Shown here in pieces: positions 1 to 7,984 of a DNA stretch of 14,335 nt. The position numbers were made by a program, and so were the translations under genes. How positions within the stretch are numbered: position 1 is the stretch's first letter; the number at the start of each line of letters is the position of its first letter. The notes under the pieces were generated by a model. The model saw only the letters and a program-made list of their open reading frames with translations. It did not search any database and had not been told where the DNA came from. Origin of the DNA: Treponema sp. (GTDB lineage: Bacteria; Spirochaetota; Spirochaetia; Treponematales; Breznakiellaceae); the NCBI GenBank assembly GCA_020216655.1, contig JAIWNU010000144.1, forward strand, positions 1 to 14,335. The letters run 5' to 3'.

Positions 1-198
1 ATTCAAAATTGCCCTTTTTTTAATGGGAAACTGGCTGATAAACCAGCGGATATTGAACGGCTAAAAAATGAATATTGCAGAACTAATAACCTGCACTGTG
101 CTCGCTATATGGTAGCCCAAAGTCTTGGGAAAGAGCATATGCCGCCGGATCTGTATCCCCACGAAAAAGAAAGTGCTTTTGAGGTTATAGGAAAATAA
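1..198 (+). CDS. C-terminal fragment of a protein with a cysteine-rich terminal module
   Basis: Reading frame 1 is open from the window edge to the TAA at 196-198 and gives 65 residues of a C-terminus; the start lies outside the window. The visible part contains CPFFNG near its start, then a YC pair, then a CARYMV motif, and ends with an LYPHEKESAF-type tail. The three cysteines (fragment residues 4, 26 and 33), followed by 'LG..hmPpDLyP', resemble a short module that, from memory, occurs at the C-terminus of various bacterial signalling proteins. It could bind metal or an Fe-S cluster, but that is inference. The function of the whole protein cannot be given from this piece. No clear terminator follows it before clpB. 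Confidence 0.7.
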   Translation: MQNCPFFNGKLADKPADIERLKNEYCRTNNLHCARYMVAQSLGKEHMPPDLYPHEKESAFEVIGK

Positions 199-228
199 GA
201 GTTCATTTGCACTTCATGGTTTAATTTT

Positions 229-257
229 TTGGTGTCTATTCTCTGCCTGTGCATAAT
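229..257 (+). promoter_or_regulatory. Candidate sigma-70 promoter of clpB
   Basis: TTGGTG (229-234) and CATAAT (252-257, five of six consensus positions) are separated by 17 bases. This would place the transcript start about 45 bases before the clpB ATG at 308. The -35 box is weak. I saw neither a CIRCE-type inverted repeat nor a good sigma-32 box here, so heat-shock control is not visible in the sequence. Confidence 0.35.
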
Positions 258-307
258 CTGTGGAAAACTGCTTGCCGCAGAGCCCGTTTCTTTCGTATCT
301 TATAGAC

Positions 308-2878
308 ATGAACTACGATAAACTTACCATCAAAGCCCAGGAGGCGCTCCAGGAGGCCTCTAGTCTAGCCCAAAAGAATGACCAGACTCAGGTGGAACTG
401 GAACACATTCTGCTCGCCCTCGTGGAGCAGGAGGGGGGCATTGTTGCACCAATTATCGAAAAAATTGGCGCAGATCCGGAACTTGTATCTCAGGAAGCCC
501 GTAAACTGGTAGCAGCAAAGCCCAAGGTGTACGGAGATGCGGCGCAGCTGTATTTTTCGCCCGCCGCAAGCAAGGTGCTTGCAAAAGCCGAGACCGAAGC
601 GGCTTCGCTTAAGGATGAATTTGTATCCACCGAACACATCCTTATTGCCATGACTCAGGCAGAAGGAGCCGCAGCGGAACTTTTGCGGAGAAACGGTGTC
701 ACCAAAGAGGCAATCCTGTCTGCCCTCAAATCTGTCCGGGGCAATGCCCGCGTAACCGACCAAAACCCAGAAGAAAAGTATCAGGTGCTGGATAAATACT
801 GTCGGGACCTAACATCCCTCGCCCGGCAGGAAAAACTCGATCCGGTAATTGGTCGGGACGAAGAAATACGGCGGGTCATGCAGGTCCTTTCCCGACGGAC
901 AAAAAATAACCCGGTCCTTATCGGTGAACCCGGTGTCGGTAAAACCGCCATTGTGGAAGGCCTTGCTCGCCGTATCGTTGCGGGGGATGTGCCCGAGGGG
1001 CTTAAAAACAAGCGCCTCCTTGCCCTGGATTTGGGTGCCCTTGTAGCGGGGGCAAAATTCCGCGGTGAGTTCGAAGAGCGGCTCAAGGCGGTAATCCATG
1101 AAGTACAGGCTGCGGAAGGCCGGATTATTCTTTTTATTGATGAACTCCACACCCTTGTGGGCGCAGGGGCCGCTGAGGGGGCTACCGATGCGAGCAACCT
1201 GCTTAAACCTGCCCTTGCCCGAGGGGAGCTGCGCTGTATCGGCGCCACTACTCTCGATGAGTACCGGAAATACATAGAAAAGGATGCAGCCCTGGAACGG
1301 CGTTTCCAACAGGTTTACTGCGCTGAGCCATCCGTAGAAGACACCATTGCGATACTTCGGGGACTTAAAGAACGCTACGAAGTGCACCATGGGGTCCGCA
1401 TAAAAGATGAGGCCCTGGTAGCAGCAGCGACCCTTTCTACCCGTTACATTACGAGCCGTTTCCTCCCCGATAAGGCCATAGATCTCGTGGACGAAGCGGC
1501 CAGCCGGCTTAAAATGGAACTGGATAGCCGGCCCACCGAACTGGACAAACTGGAACGCAAGCTCTTGCAGCTTTCTATCGAAAAACAGGCCCTCCAGCGG
1601 GAGGATGATCCTGCCTCGGTAGAGCGGCGGCAGAAACTCGAAAAGGAAATCGCGGATCTTGCGGCAGAACGGGATGCCATGCGGGCCCGCTGGGAAAGCG
1701 AGCGGAAGGATATCCAGGAACTGCGGCTCTTAAAACAACAGATAGAGGAGCTAAAAATCGAGGAAGCCCGCTACGAACGGGAGGGTAACCTGAACAAGGC
1801 TGCGGAAATAAAATACGGCAAAATCCCTGAGGCCCAGCGGAAGCTTAAAGAGATATCTGACCGTATGGAAGCTAAGCGGGGTGAGGTAAGCCTTTTACGG
1901 GAAGAGGTAAGCGAAGAAGATATCGCCTCCGTGGTCTCGAGCTGGACAGGAATCCCTGTTTCAAAAATGCTTTCCAGCGAACTGCAAAAGTACCTTGAGC
2001 TGGAAAAAGTTTTGGAAAAACGGGTGGTAGGCCAGGACATGGCGGTCCAGGCGGTAGCCGATGCGATTAGGCGAAACAAGGCGGGCTTAAGCGATGCAGC
2101 CCGGCCCCTCGGGTCCTTCCTCTTCCTCGGACCAACCGGGGTTGGTAAAACCGAGCTTGCAAAAACACTAGCGGAATTCCTCTTTAACGAGGAAAAGGCC
2201 CTAACCCGTATTGATATGAGTGAGTACGGCGAAAAGCATACTGTGAGCCGCCTCATCGGTGCTCCTCCGGGCTATGTGGGATATGAACAGGGCGGGCAGC
2301 TCACCGAAGCGGTCCGCCGCCGGCCCTACAGCGTGGTCCTTTTTGATGAAATCGAAAAGGCCCATCCTGATGTATTCAACGTGTTCCTCCAGATTCTGGA
2401 CGATGGACGCCTAACGGACGGTCAGGGTAGGGTGGTGGACTTCCGGAATGTCATTATCATTATGACGAGTAACCTCGGCTCTGACCTGATCCTTAACGCT
2501 AAGGACACTGAAGAAATCCGGGGTGCCTTGCAGGAACTTCTTAAAGCATCCTTTAGGCCCGAATTCCTTAACCGGATCGACGAGACGGTCATCTTTAACC
2601 GGCTTGGCAAGGCGGAAATCCACAAAATCGTGGATATACAGCTTAATCGTCTTGCCCTAAGGCTCGAGGACCGTAAAATCAGGCTCAGCGTTACCGAAGC
2701 GGCCCGGAACTTCCTTGCCGAACGGGGCTACGATCCTCTCTATGGCGCCCGGCCGCTTAAAAGGACCATACAGGCGGAATTGGAGAATCCGCTTGCTAAA
2801 GAAATTATCTCTGGCCGGTTCAAAGAGGGGTCTGAGGTAGTTGTAGATCGGTCCGGCGAAGGATTGGTGTTTAAATAA
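308..2878 (+). CDS. clpB: ATP-dependent protein disaggregase ClpB
   Basis: Hexameric AAA+ chaperone of the cytoplasm that threads aggregated proteins through its pore, normally with DnaK/DnaJ/GrpE. The 856 residues match the usual ClpB length. Visible in order: Clp N-domain (about 1-145, with STEHIL); first ATPase domain with Walker [10 protein letters not shown] (206-214) and Walker B IDELHT (D278, E279); long charged coiled-coil middle domain (about 405-520), which separates ClpB from ClpA; second ATPase domain with Walker [10 protein letters not shown] (608-616), Walker B FDEIEKAH (E681) and pore loop GYVGY (Y656). Arginine-finger regions LERRF and FLNRIDE are present. I chose the ATG at 308 because [14 protein letters not shown] is the normal ClpB N-terminus; an in-frame GTG at 260 would add 16 atypical residues. 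No good Shine-Dalgarno is seen before 308. Pore loop 1 has Phe251 where Tyr is usual. The gene is more GC-rich than its neighbours, most simply explained by codon bias in a highly expressed gene. Confidence 0.97.
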   Translation: MNYDKLTIKAQEALQEASSLAQKNDQTQVELEHILLALVEQEGGIVAPIIEKIGADPELVSQEARKLVAAKPKVYGDAAQLYFSPAASKVLAKAETEAASLKDEFVSTEHILIAMTQAEGAAAELLRRNGVTKEAILSALKSVRGNARVTDQNPEEKYQVLDKYCRDLTSLARQEKLDPVIGRDEEIRRVMQVLSRRTKNNPVLIGEPGVGKTAIVEGLARRIVAGDVPEGLKNKRLLALDLGALVAGAKFRGEFEERLKAVIHEVQAAEGRIILFIDELHTLVGAGAAEGATDASNLLKPALARGELRCIGATTLDEYRKYIEKDAALERRFQQVYCAEPSVEDTIAILRGLKERYEVHHGVRIKDEALVAAATLSTRYITSRFLPDKAIDLVDEAASRLKMELDSRPTELDKLERKLLQLSIEKQALQREDDPASVERRQKLEKEIADLAAERDAMRARWESERKDIQELRLLKQQIEELKIEEARYEREGNLNKAAEIKYGKIPEAQRKLKEISDRMEAKRGEVSLLREEVSEEDIASVVSSWTGIPVSKMLSSELQKYLELEKVLEKRVVGQDMAVQAVADAIRRNKAGLSDAARPLGSFLFLGPTGVGKTELAKTLAEFLFNEEKALTRIDMSEYGEKHTVSRLIGAPPGYVGYEQGGQLTEAVRRRPYSVVLFDEIEKAHPDVFNVFLQILDDGRLTDGQGRVVDFRNVIIIMTSNLGSDLILNAKDTEEIRGALQELLKASFRPEFLNRIDETVIFNRLGKAEIHKIVDIQLNRLALRLEDRKIRLSVTEAARNFLAERGYDPLYGARPLKRTIQAELENPLAKEIISGRFKEGSEVVVDRSGEGLVFK

Positions 2879-2879
2879 A

Positions 2880-2934
2880 AGGCTTTAATCCAACTTGGTG
2901 CAGGGTGGCATAACCCTAAGCCCCGATAAAGCCT
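2880..2934 (+). other. Structured 3' segment downstream of clpB
   Basis: Directly after the clpB stop, AGGCTTTA (2880-2887) can pair with TAAAGCCT (2927-2934). A second hairpin, AGGGT/ACCCT (2902-2906 with 2913-2917), lies inside. The strong terminator follows 22 bases later. This could be a structured 3' untranslated region or a short 3'-derived RNA. I do not recognise it as any known riboswitch or RNA family. Confidence 0.3.
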
Positions 2935-2956
2935 GGTGACTGTATTGTAAGGATAT

Positions 2957-2997
2957 AAAAGCTGCAGAAAGCAAGATGCTTTTTGCAGCTTTTTTTA
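2957..2997 (+). terminator. Strong intrinsic terminator after clpB
   Basis: A 17-base arm (2957-2973) pairs with 2977-2993 across a three-base AGA loop. There is one G-U wobble and no other mismatch, and the 3' arm runs into an uninterrupted T run ending at 2996. The flanking A run makes it potentially bidirectional. It separates clpB from sppA transcription. Confidence 0.93.
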
Positions 2998-3043
2998 TCG
3001 AAAAGGGACTGAAATATATGGCGCTTCCTGCTACACTTCCTCT

Positions 3044-3075
3044 TATAATAGTTTGCTAAAATATTCACTATAGGA
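3044..3075 (+). promoter_or_regulatory. Candidate sppA -10 box and Shine-Dalgarno
   Basis: A perfect TATAAT lies at 3044-3049, but only a poor -35 (GCGCTT, 3021-3026) stands 17 bases upstream. TAGGAT (3071-3076, AGGA core) sits six bases before the sppA ATG at 3082. Since a strong terminator precedes it, sppA needs a promoter in this gap and this is the best candidate. Confidence 0.45.
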
Positions 3076-3081
3076 TCTTGT

Positions 3082-5664
3082 ATGCATACGCCAAAAAAGT
3101 TCGTTTTAGTTCTTGTCGGTTTGCTTACCCTGATTCAGGGAAGCATATGGGCATCTGATAATTTTATTGAACCCTGGCAAGTATCATCTCTCTTTGGAAC
3201 CACTGGCAGTGTTCAGACAGATGCGGTTGGAAGCTTCATTAACCCCGCCTTGGGCGCAACCATGCCTTCTATGAGTACCCAGATGGATACATGGGTATTT
3301 GCCGATCCGCAAAACCTACAATCAAAAAGCCAGTGGGCTTATTTTTATGCGGATCCTTATACGCTTATGGGGCTCTATTCAACAAACCTGCCAGATAATT
3401 CAAATCAAATAGATGTCCATCTAGGTTTCTCTGGTGGGAATCGAAGTATTGCCTTTGGTATCGCCAACATTAGTGTTTTTAACCAGCAGCATGCGGTCAA
3501 TGATTATTTCCATGCACTGCAGGCCGGACTCCTTGTACGACCCATGCAGCAGCTTTCGTTAGGGGCTACCTTTACTCAGAACTACATGAATAGTGAAAAA
3601 TGGAATCTGTATGTTGATGGAGGTTTACGCCCCTTTGGTTCAAATCTGCTCACCCTCTTTGGTGCCTGGTCAGCTTCAAATACATTTACAGACCCGAATA
3701 CCCAACGGTGGCAAGCCGGTGTAAGTGTTGCACCTGTTAAGGGTTTTGAACTATACGGCAAATACAATAGCACAGGTTCATTAACCTTAGGGTTTGCCCT
3801 TCGGTATGGTATGCTTGGTCTTGGTTCTTCCCTATACTCAGATAAGCAAGATTTCAGCGGGTCTCTTACCGCCGGAGCAGGCCTTTCCTTTACGATGAAC
3901 AAGGATGGCTTTGCAATGAAAGGTTCTTCTGCTGCGAAGTCGTACCTAGAGCTTTCATTAGGAAACCTATCTGCTGCGCCGTCTTTCTTTAACAGTTCTT
4001 CATCTCTATTTACTGTTTTAGAAACCATTCATTCGGCTAAAAAAGATCCTGCTATAGAAGGTCTCATCCTCAATACCACTTCTTTAATTGCTTCTCGCAG
4101 TGACCTTTGGGAACTGCGAAGCGCCTTAGAGGATTTTAAGAAATCAGGAAAAAAGGTGATTGCCTTTATACAGGATCCTACGTTTGATATATACGCCCTT
4201 GCGTCCGTTGCTGACCGCATAGTTATGGATAGCCAGGGAGTCCTTTCTTTCGATGGCTATGTTGCTGGCCGCGGGTATTATAAACATACACTGGAAAAGC
4301 TTGGAATAGGATTCAGGGAACTCAAGTATTTTACATATAAATCTGCCGCAGAGTCCTATAGCAGGGATAGTTTCTCTGAAGCGGACAAGGAACAATACGA
4401 AGCATATTTAGACAGCATTTTTAACGCTACGAAACAGTTAATTCTGACGGGCCGAGGCCTGTCGTCTGAACAGTTTGCAACTCTTTTAGAGGACAATTTC
4501 CTCCTCAGTGCTAAGGAAGCAAAAACTGCCACTTTGGTAGATGCTCTGGGCCGGGAAGAGGCCATCCGGATGACTATTCGGGATTTGTCGGGCAAAGAAT
4601 ACCCAGTACAGGTATTTGGCAATGGTTCCCTAAGCCTCTTCCAAAAGGGCAGCATACCCATGATGCCCCTCATGTCAACCTATAGGATGACGTCGCAGCA
4701 GCAAGATATATGGGGTGAACCACCGCACATTGCGATTGTCTATGCCAATGGAGAGACCGCATTGCAAGGTGGCATGAATGCCCGAACATTGGCTAAAATT
4801 ATTGATGACCTCGCTCAAGATAATAATGTTAAGGCCATTGTGCTGAGGGTTGATTCTCCGGGGGGAGATGCGATTGCTGCGGACTATGTGGCGGAGGCGG
4901 TCAAAAAGGCGACAGAACAAAAGCCAGTTTATGTTTCTATGGGTTCAGTTGCCGGATCCGGCGGTTATTGGGTTTCCATGTATGGCACAAACCTGTATGC
5001 CACACCCTATACGATAACCGGTTCTATTGGCGTTATTGCTTCCTGGTTCTACGATGCGGGTCTAAACAATAAGCTTGGGTTCTCTATAGATCTTCTTAAA
5101 CAGGGCAGTCATGCAGACCTCCAGGCAGGAATAATTTTACCCTACCGGGATCTAAATGATGCTGAGGTAAAAGAATACCGCCAGTGGATACTGGAACTTT
5201 ATGATGATTTTGTTGCAAAAGTGGCTGCCGGGAGAAATATGGATGAGAAAAAGGTCAGAGAACTAGCCCAGGGAAGAATCTATTCTGGTACCGATGCGGT
5301 CCAGAATGGTCTTATTGATGGCATCGGTAGTCTTCAGTATACCCTTGCGGCATTGAAAGAGTCCTTAAATCTATCCGAGGATGCAGAGGTTGTCATTGAT
5401 GAATATCCCTATCCTGATCCTTTCACAACTTTTATGGAGGCGCTTGGTCAAACTTCGCTGCCCAAAGGGTACATGGCAAAGCTCGCAGCTCTTTTGATCC
5501 ATGGTGTTTCTCGTCCGAACTTAAGCCCCCTTGCTGTGAGTACCGGATTTTATGAAACCGTGGAACCAAGGATTGTTCAAAATGGCAAAGTGCAGGCTCT
5601 TTTGCCCTTAGAAGTGATTGAACTAAATCAGGGTACAGAATCTTTCGGAACGGTAAAATTCTGA
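3082..5664 (+). CDS. sppA: SppA-type S49 peptidase with N-terminal beta-barrel-like domain
   Basis: SppA peptidases degrade cleaved signal peptides and other membrane-associated peptides using a Ser-Lys dyad. This protein has 860 residues. Residues 1-24 form a classical signal peptide (KK n-region, hydrophobic core, WAS end). Residues about 25-275 are rich in short alternating hydrophobic/polar stretches with aromatic and glycine residues and begin with a FINPALGA motif. This resembles outer-membrane barrels of the PorV/UPF0164 kind. Residues about 285-515 are the first S49 domain, with the catalytic lysine K420 in TYKSAAES. Residues about 549-775 are the second S49 domain, with the catalytic serine S626 in VAGSGGYW, followed by TGSIGVI. 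Without the barrel part the length matches the roughly 618 residues of E. coli SppA. The N-terminal domain replaces the usual membrane anchor, so I infer attachment to the outer membrane with the protease facing the periplasm. The C-terminal codons overlap the convergent gene by 37 bases. The protease call is firm; the barrel call is by pattern only. Confidence 0.9.
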   Translation: MHTPKKFVLVLVGLLTLIQGSIWASDNFIEPWQVSSLFGTTGSVQTDAVGSFINPALGATMPSMSTQMDTWVFADPQNLQSKSQWAYFYADPYTLMGLYSTNLPDNSNQIDVHLGFSGGNRSIAFGIANISVFNQQHAVNDYFHALQAGLLVRPMQQLSLGATFTQNYMNSEKWNLYVDGGLRPFGSNLLTLFGAWSASNTFTDPNTQRWQAGVSVAPVKGFELYGKYNSTGSLTLGFALRYGMLGLGSSLYSDKQDFSGSLTAGAGLSFTMNKDGFAMKGSSAAKSYLELSLGNLSAAPSFFNSSSSLFTVLETIHSAKKDPAIEGLILNTTSLIASRSDLWELRSALEDFKKSGKKVIAFIQDPTFDIYALASVADRIVMDSQGVLSFDGYVAGRGYYKHTLEKLGIGFRELKYFTYKSAAESYSRDSFSEADKEQYEAYLDSIFNATKQLILTGRGLSSEQFATLLEDNFLLSAKEAKTATLVDALGREEAIRMTIRDLSGKEYPVQVFGNGSLSLFQKGSIPMMPLMSTYRMTSQQQDIWGEPPHIAIVYANGETALQGGMNARTLAKIIDDLAQDNNVKAIVLRVDSPGGDAIAADYVAEAVKKATEQKPVYVSMGSVAGSGGYWVSMYGTNLYATPYTITGSIGVIASWFYDAGLNNKLGFSIDLLKQGSHADLQAGIILPYRDLNDAEVKEYRQWILELYDDFVAKVAAGRNMDEKKVRELAQGRIYSGTDAVQNGLIDGIGSLQYTLAALKESLNLSEDAEVVIDEYPYPDPFTTFMEALGQTSLPKGYMAKLAALLIHGVSRPNLSPLAVSTGFYETVEPRIVQNGKVQALLPLEVIELNQGTESFGTVKF
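5575..5606 (-). terminator. Weak candidate terminator of the leftward operon, inside sppA
   Basis: On the minus strand GGCAAA (5606-5601) can pair with TTTGCC (5589-5584) over an 11-base loop, followed by ATTTTG. It begins 21 bases after the leftward stop codon. The stem is only six pairs and the T run is poor, so read-through antisense to sppA is equally possible. Confidence 0.25.
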
Positions 5665-6566
5665 ACCAAGAGACTTTTGTCGATGACAATAACAACCCTG
5701 CCTTCTTGTAGAAGGCGGCGGTTGTTTTCTGATGAAAGTAATATTTGGGCATCTGCTTTGCTGATTACCGGATCTGTTGGGAGCTTTCCAAAAACTTTAT
5801 CTGCTAAAATACGCAGGGGGCGGTCTCCCACGAGTTCTTGCAATTCCTGCGCAAGACCAGAAGGTGTGGGAAGGAGTACACGGTCACTTGAGGTGTACCG
5901 GACAATACCTCGATTCTTAGCTATCTCGGGAAGAACCATATTTCGTTCGAAGATCAAATTCATGTCCGAGTCCCAGATTTTTGGAAACAAACAGGGATTT
6001 AGTCGTGCAGTGCTTTGCCTCCCATGGATAGGCAGCGGATCCTGAGCAAAAATGATTATACCCGTATAATCTTTCACCGCCTGAGTAATAAGGAGCCTTG
6101 GCAGCGTTGAAGGTACCTGATGCCGGACAAGAAGGGATGCCATGCCTGTCAAAGGAATTGAAATGGTTCTATTAAGACTGTTGCGACTTAAATCTAAAAC
6201 AGCAGTGGATTTATTCGCATTCTCCACTAATGTATCAATATCGAGCATGGAGATTTGTCCCTGCTGGATGGTGGTTTCAATAGTAGTACTGCTGTCTAGC
6301 GGAATAGAAAAAAGAAAGGGCGCAACTATACGTGGAAATTCTATAGAGAGCAACTCTTCTCCATGAGCTCTGCCCGTAGGCAAGCGCAGGCCCGCGGATC
6401 CCATATCGAGTTTCACGGTAGAGACCAGCTCCATGGTATTCCATTGGATGAGCGGTTCTATGCTGAATTGAGGTCTTTCTGTCTGCGGCCAGACAAGATC
6501 AGTAAGGCTGATTAAAAGACACAGTATACCGATTCTCCCCACATAAATGGGTACCGATGCTTTCAT
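5628..6566 (-). CDS. Secreted protein of unknown function with LPP20-like C-terminal part
   Basis: 312 residues, starting with a signal peptide-like or single membrane segment (about 10-26, GILCLLISLTDLVW), so it is probably periplasmic or envelope-attached. There is no lipobox cysteine. A middle motif LRLPTGRAHGEELL (60-73) and the DSST run near 91 look like conserved blocks. The C-terminal half has the order of features seen in LPP20/CsgG-associated lipoproteins: DYTGIIIFA (166-174), a P-x-I-W-D block (195-199), GIVRYTSSDRV (220-230), and GDRPLRILADKV (247-258) leading to VISKADAQILL (267-277) and a GRVVIVID strand (289-296). This is pattern recognition and the role is unknown. Its ATG overlaps the stop of the transglycosylase gene (ATGA, 6563-6566), so it is translationally coupled and probably works at the same place. 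Its 3' end overlaps sppA by 37 bases. Confidence 0.8.
   Translation of the reverse strand: MKASVPIYVGRIGILCLLISLTDLVWPQTERPQFSIEPLIQWNTMELVSTVKLDMGSAGLRLPTGRAHGEELLSIEFPRIVAPFLFSIPLDSSTTIETTIQQGQISMLDIDTLVENANKSTAVLDLSRNSLNRTISIPLTGMASLLVRHQVPSTLPRLLITQAVKDYTGIIIFAQDPLPIHGRQSTARLNPCLFPKIWDSDMNLIFERNMVLPEIAKNRGIVRYTSSDRVLLPTPSGLAQELQELVGDRPLRILADKVFGKLPTDPVISKADAQILLSSENNRRLLQEGRVVIVIDKSLLVQNFTVPKDSVP
5691..5728 (+). terminator. Intrinsic terminator of sppA, inside the convergent gene
   Basis: Lower stem AACAACC/GGTTGTT (5691-5697 with 5720-5726), upper stem GCCTTCT/AGAAGGC (5700-5706 with 5710-5716), TGT loop, and a small CT/GGC internal loop. It is followed by TTTT (5725-5728). It starts 26 bases after the sppA stop. 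The whole structure lies in the last part of the opposite-strand coding sequence. Confidence 0.75.
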
Positions 6567-7984
6567 TCTGTAGACCCCGTCTTCTTTATCGGTGTTTTTA
6601 GTTTGGAACCTTCGCGCAATATGGATGAGAGGGTTAAGCCATTGACAGTAGCCAATACTTCAGGATCTACCTCATATGAAAGGGCAATTGACCAGAGTGT
6701 TTCGCCTTTCTGAACTATATGGGTTCCTTCAAATGCTATTGTTGTAGATGGCTGTATGGGCCGTTCATAGGGCCCCACATTTTTAAGGGCCGGTATCTTT
6801 ATTTTAGAGCCAAGCTGCAAGTACCGATCTTGGATACCCGGATTTGCTATTTTAATCTGTTCAACACTGACACCATAATGACGAGAAAGGGCCGAAAGGG
6901 TGTCTCCTGAATGGATAGTGTGAAAATAATACAGCACAAGCGGTTCATCTTTGTTTGCCAGTACCGTGAGTACCGATTCCTTGTGATCGGCAAAAACTTT
7001 CAGGTTATATTTAGGATCAGAAGGGGTTATACCAAAGATTAATTCATGATTTAAAGATTTTAAAACACCTGAGGGAATACCTGCTTTTTCTTCTATAAGT
7101 CTCAAGTCTGCCATTTTACCGACCGGTATCAATTCTATCGGTGGTAATTCAAGCCACTCAATTTCCAAACCATATTTTCCTGGATTCATGAGTATGGATG
7201 TAATGGCAAGAAACTTCGGTACATAGTGAATGGTTTCTTGTTTAAGATGTTTTTTTTCGCTCAATGTCCAGTAGTCCTTTGTTCCCGCCTTTTGAATTGC
7301 CCGCTGCACCGCTCCAAGACCAGCATTGTAGGCAGCCAGCGCGAGAGGCCAGTCCTGTAAATAGGTGTAATTATCCTTGAGTTTTTTTAGAGCTCCCTTG
7401 GTGGACTTAATAAAATCTCTCCGATCGTCCCTCCAATCGTCTATAACCATCCCATATCCATGTATGCTGTTCTTCATAAACTGCCATAGCCCAACAGCGC
7501 CGGAGCGGCTTATGGCGGTGGGCAGAAAAGCGCTTTCAATAACCGGCAAATAGGCAAGATCCAAAGGGAGCCCCATTTCTTCTACTTCTTTTATGATATA
7601 GGGCAAATACAGTTTTCCTCGGCCTATCACAGTTTTGAGCCAGGCTAATCCTGCAGGACTGGAGTATTGTTTTATATATTGCTGTGTCAGAGGCTGCTCA
7701 AGGCCAGGGATAGAACTATTCAAACTCTGAGTACCATGCCAGCTTAGGGCCGTACCATTGACCGATACAGGTTTTGAGCTGTTTTGATTTTTTTCAATAC
7801 CAATGAGCATACGGAGAGCCGAACCATTCTGACGGCTTGCATCCAAGGGGACAAGGCCATCTTGTCCTGAGCTGTTTTTAGAGATAGGCAAGTTTTCGGC
7901 AGCTTGGAGATGTAGATTGATAGGACAAATCAAAAAAATGATAAAAAGACCTATCAATTGAGCCATAGATTTCTTGAATATCAA
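6563..7984 (-). CDS. MltD-like lytic transglycosylase with two LysM domains
   Basis: Cleaves peptidoglycan glycan strands, leaving anhydromuropeptides; acts in the periplasm. With a TTG start at 7984 it has 473 residues: MIFKKS plus a hydrophobic signal segment (to about 28), a low-complexity linker, an SLT catalytic domain (about 105-265) with the catalytic glutamate in LPVIESAF (E150), SGAVGLWQFM and AAYNAG motifs, and two C-terminal LysM peptidoglycan-binding domains (about 353-398 and 421-465, HSGDTLSAL and QKGETLWSI). I prefer TTG because GGAGA lies six bases before it, because it gives a normal lysine-bearing signal peptide, and because TTGA overlaps the upstream stop by three bases, mirroring the ATGA at the other end. 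An ATG at 8014 would add ten residues; an ATG at 7966 would leave the signal peptide without positive charge. It is the middle gene of a three-gene leftward operon. The domain order matches MltD, but I give no symbol because orthology is not tested. Confidence 0.9.
   Translation of the reverse strand: MIFKKSMAQLIGLFIIFLICPINLHLQAAENLPISKNSSGQDGLVPLDASRQNGSALRMLIGIEKNQNSSKPVSVNGTALSWHGTQSLNSSIPGLEQPLTQQYIKQYSSPAGLAWLKTVIGRGKLYLPYIIKEVEEMGLPLDLAYLPVIESAFLPTAISRSGAVGLWQFMKNSIHGYGMVIDDWRDDRRDFIKSTKGALKKLKDNYTYLQDWPLALAAYNAGLGAVQRAIQKAGTKDYWTLSEKKHLKQETIHYVPKFLAITSILMNPGKYGLEIEWLELPPIELIPVGKMADLRLIEEKAGIPSGVLKSLNHELIFGITPSDPKYNLKVFADHKESVLTVLANKDEPLVLYYFHTIHSGDTLSALSRHYGVSVEQIKIANPGIQDRYLQLGSKIKIPALKNVGPYERPIQPSTTIAFEGTHIVQKGETLWSIALSYEVDPEVLATVNGLTLSSILREGSKLKTPIKKTGSTE

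Noticed and set aside
260..307. GTG at 260 as the clpB start
   Set aside because: It would add 16 residues unlike any ClpB N-terminus, and the candidate promoter -10 ends at 257, too close for a start there.
781..1390. Long open frames antisense to clpB
   Set aside because: Expected shadows of a GC-rich, codon-biased gene; no ribosome sites, arginine/serine-rich or low-complexity translations, and the opposite strand is certain.
308..2878. Higher GC of clpB as a sign of horizontal transfer
   Set aside because: Codon bias of a highly expressed conserved gene explains it, and there are no mobility genes or repeats at its borders.
5677..6045. Rightward open frame opposite the LPP20-like gene
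   Set aside because: It lacks a ribosome site and lies across the sppA terminator; the opposite frame has a signal peptide and coupled start.
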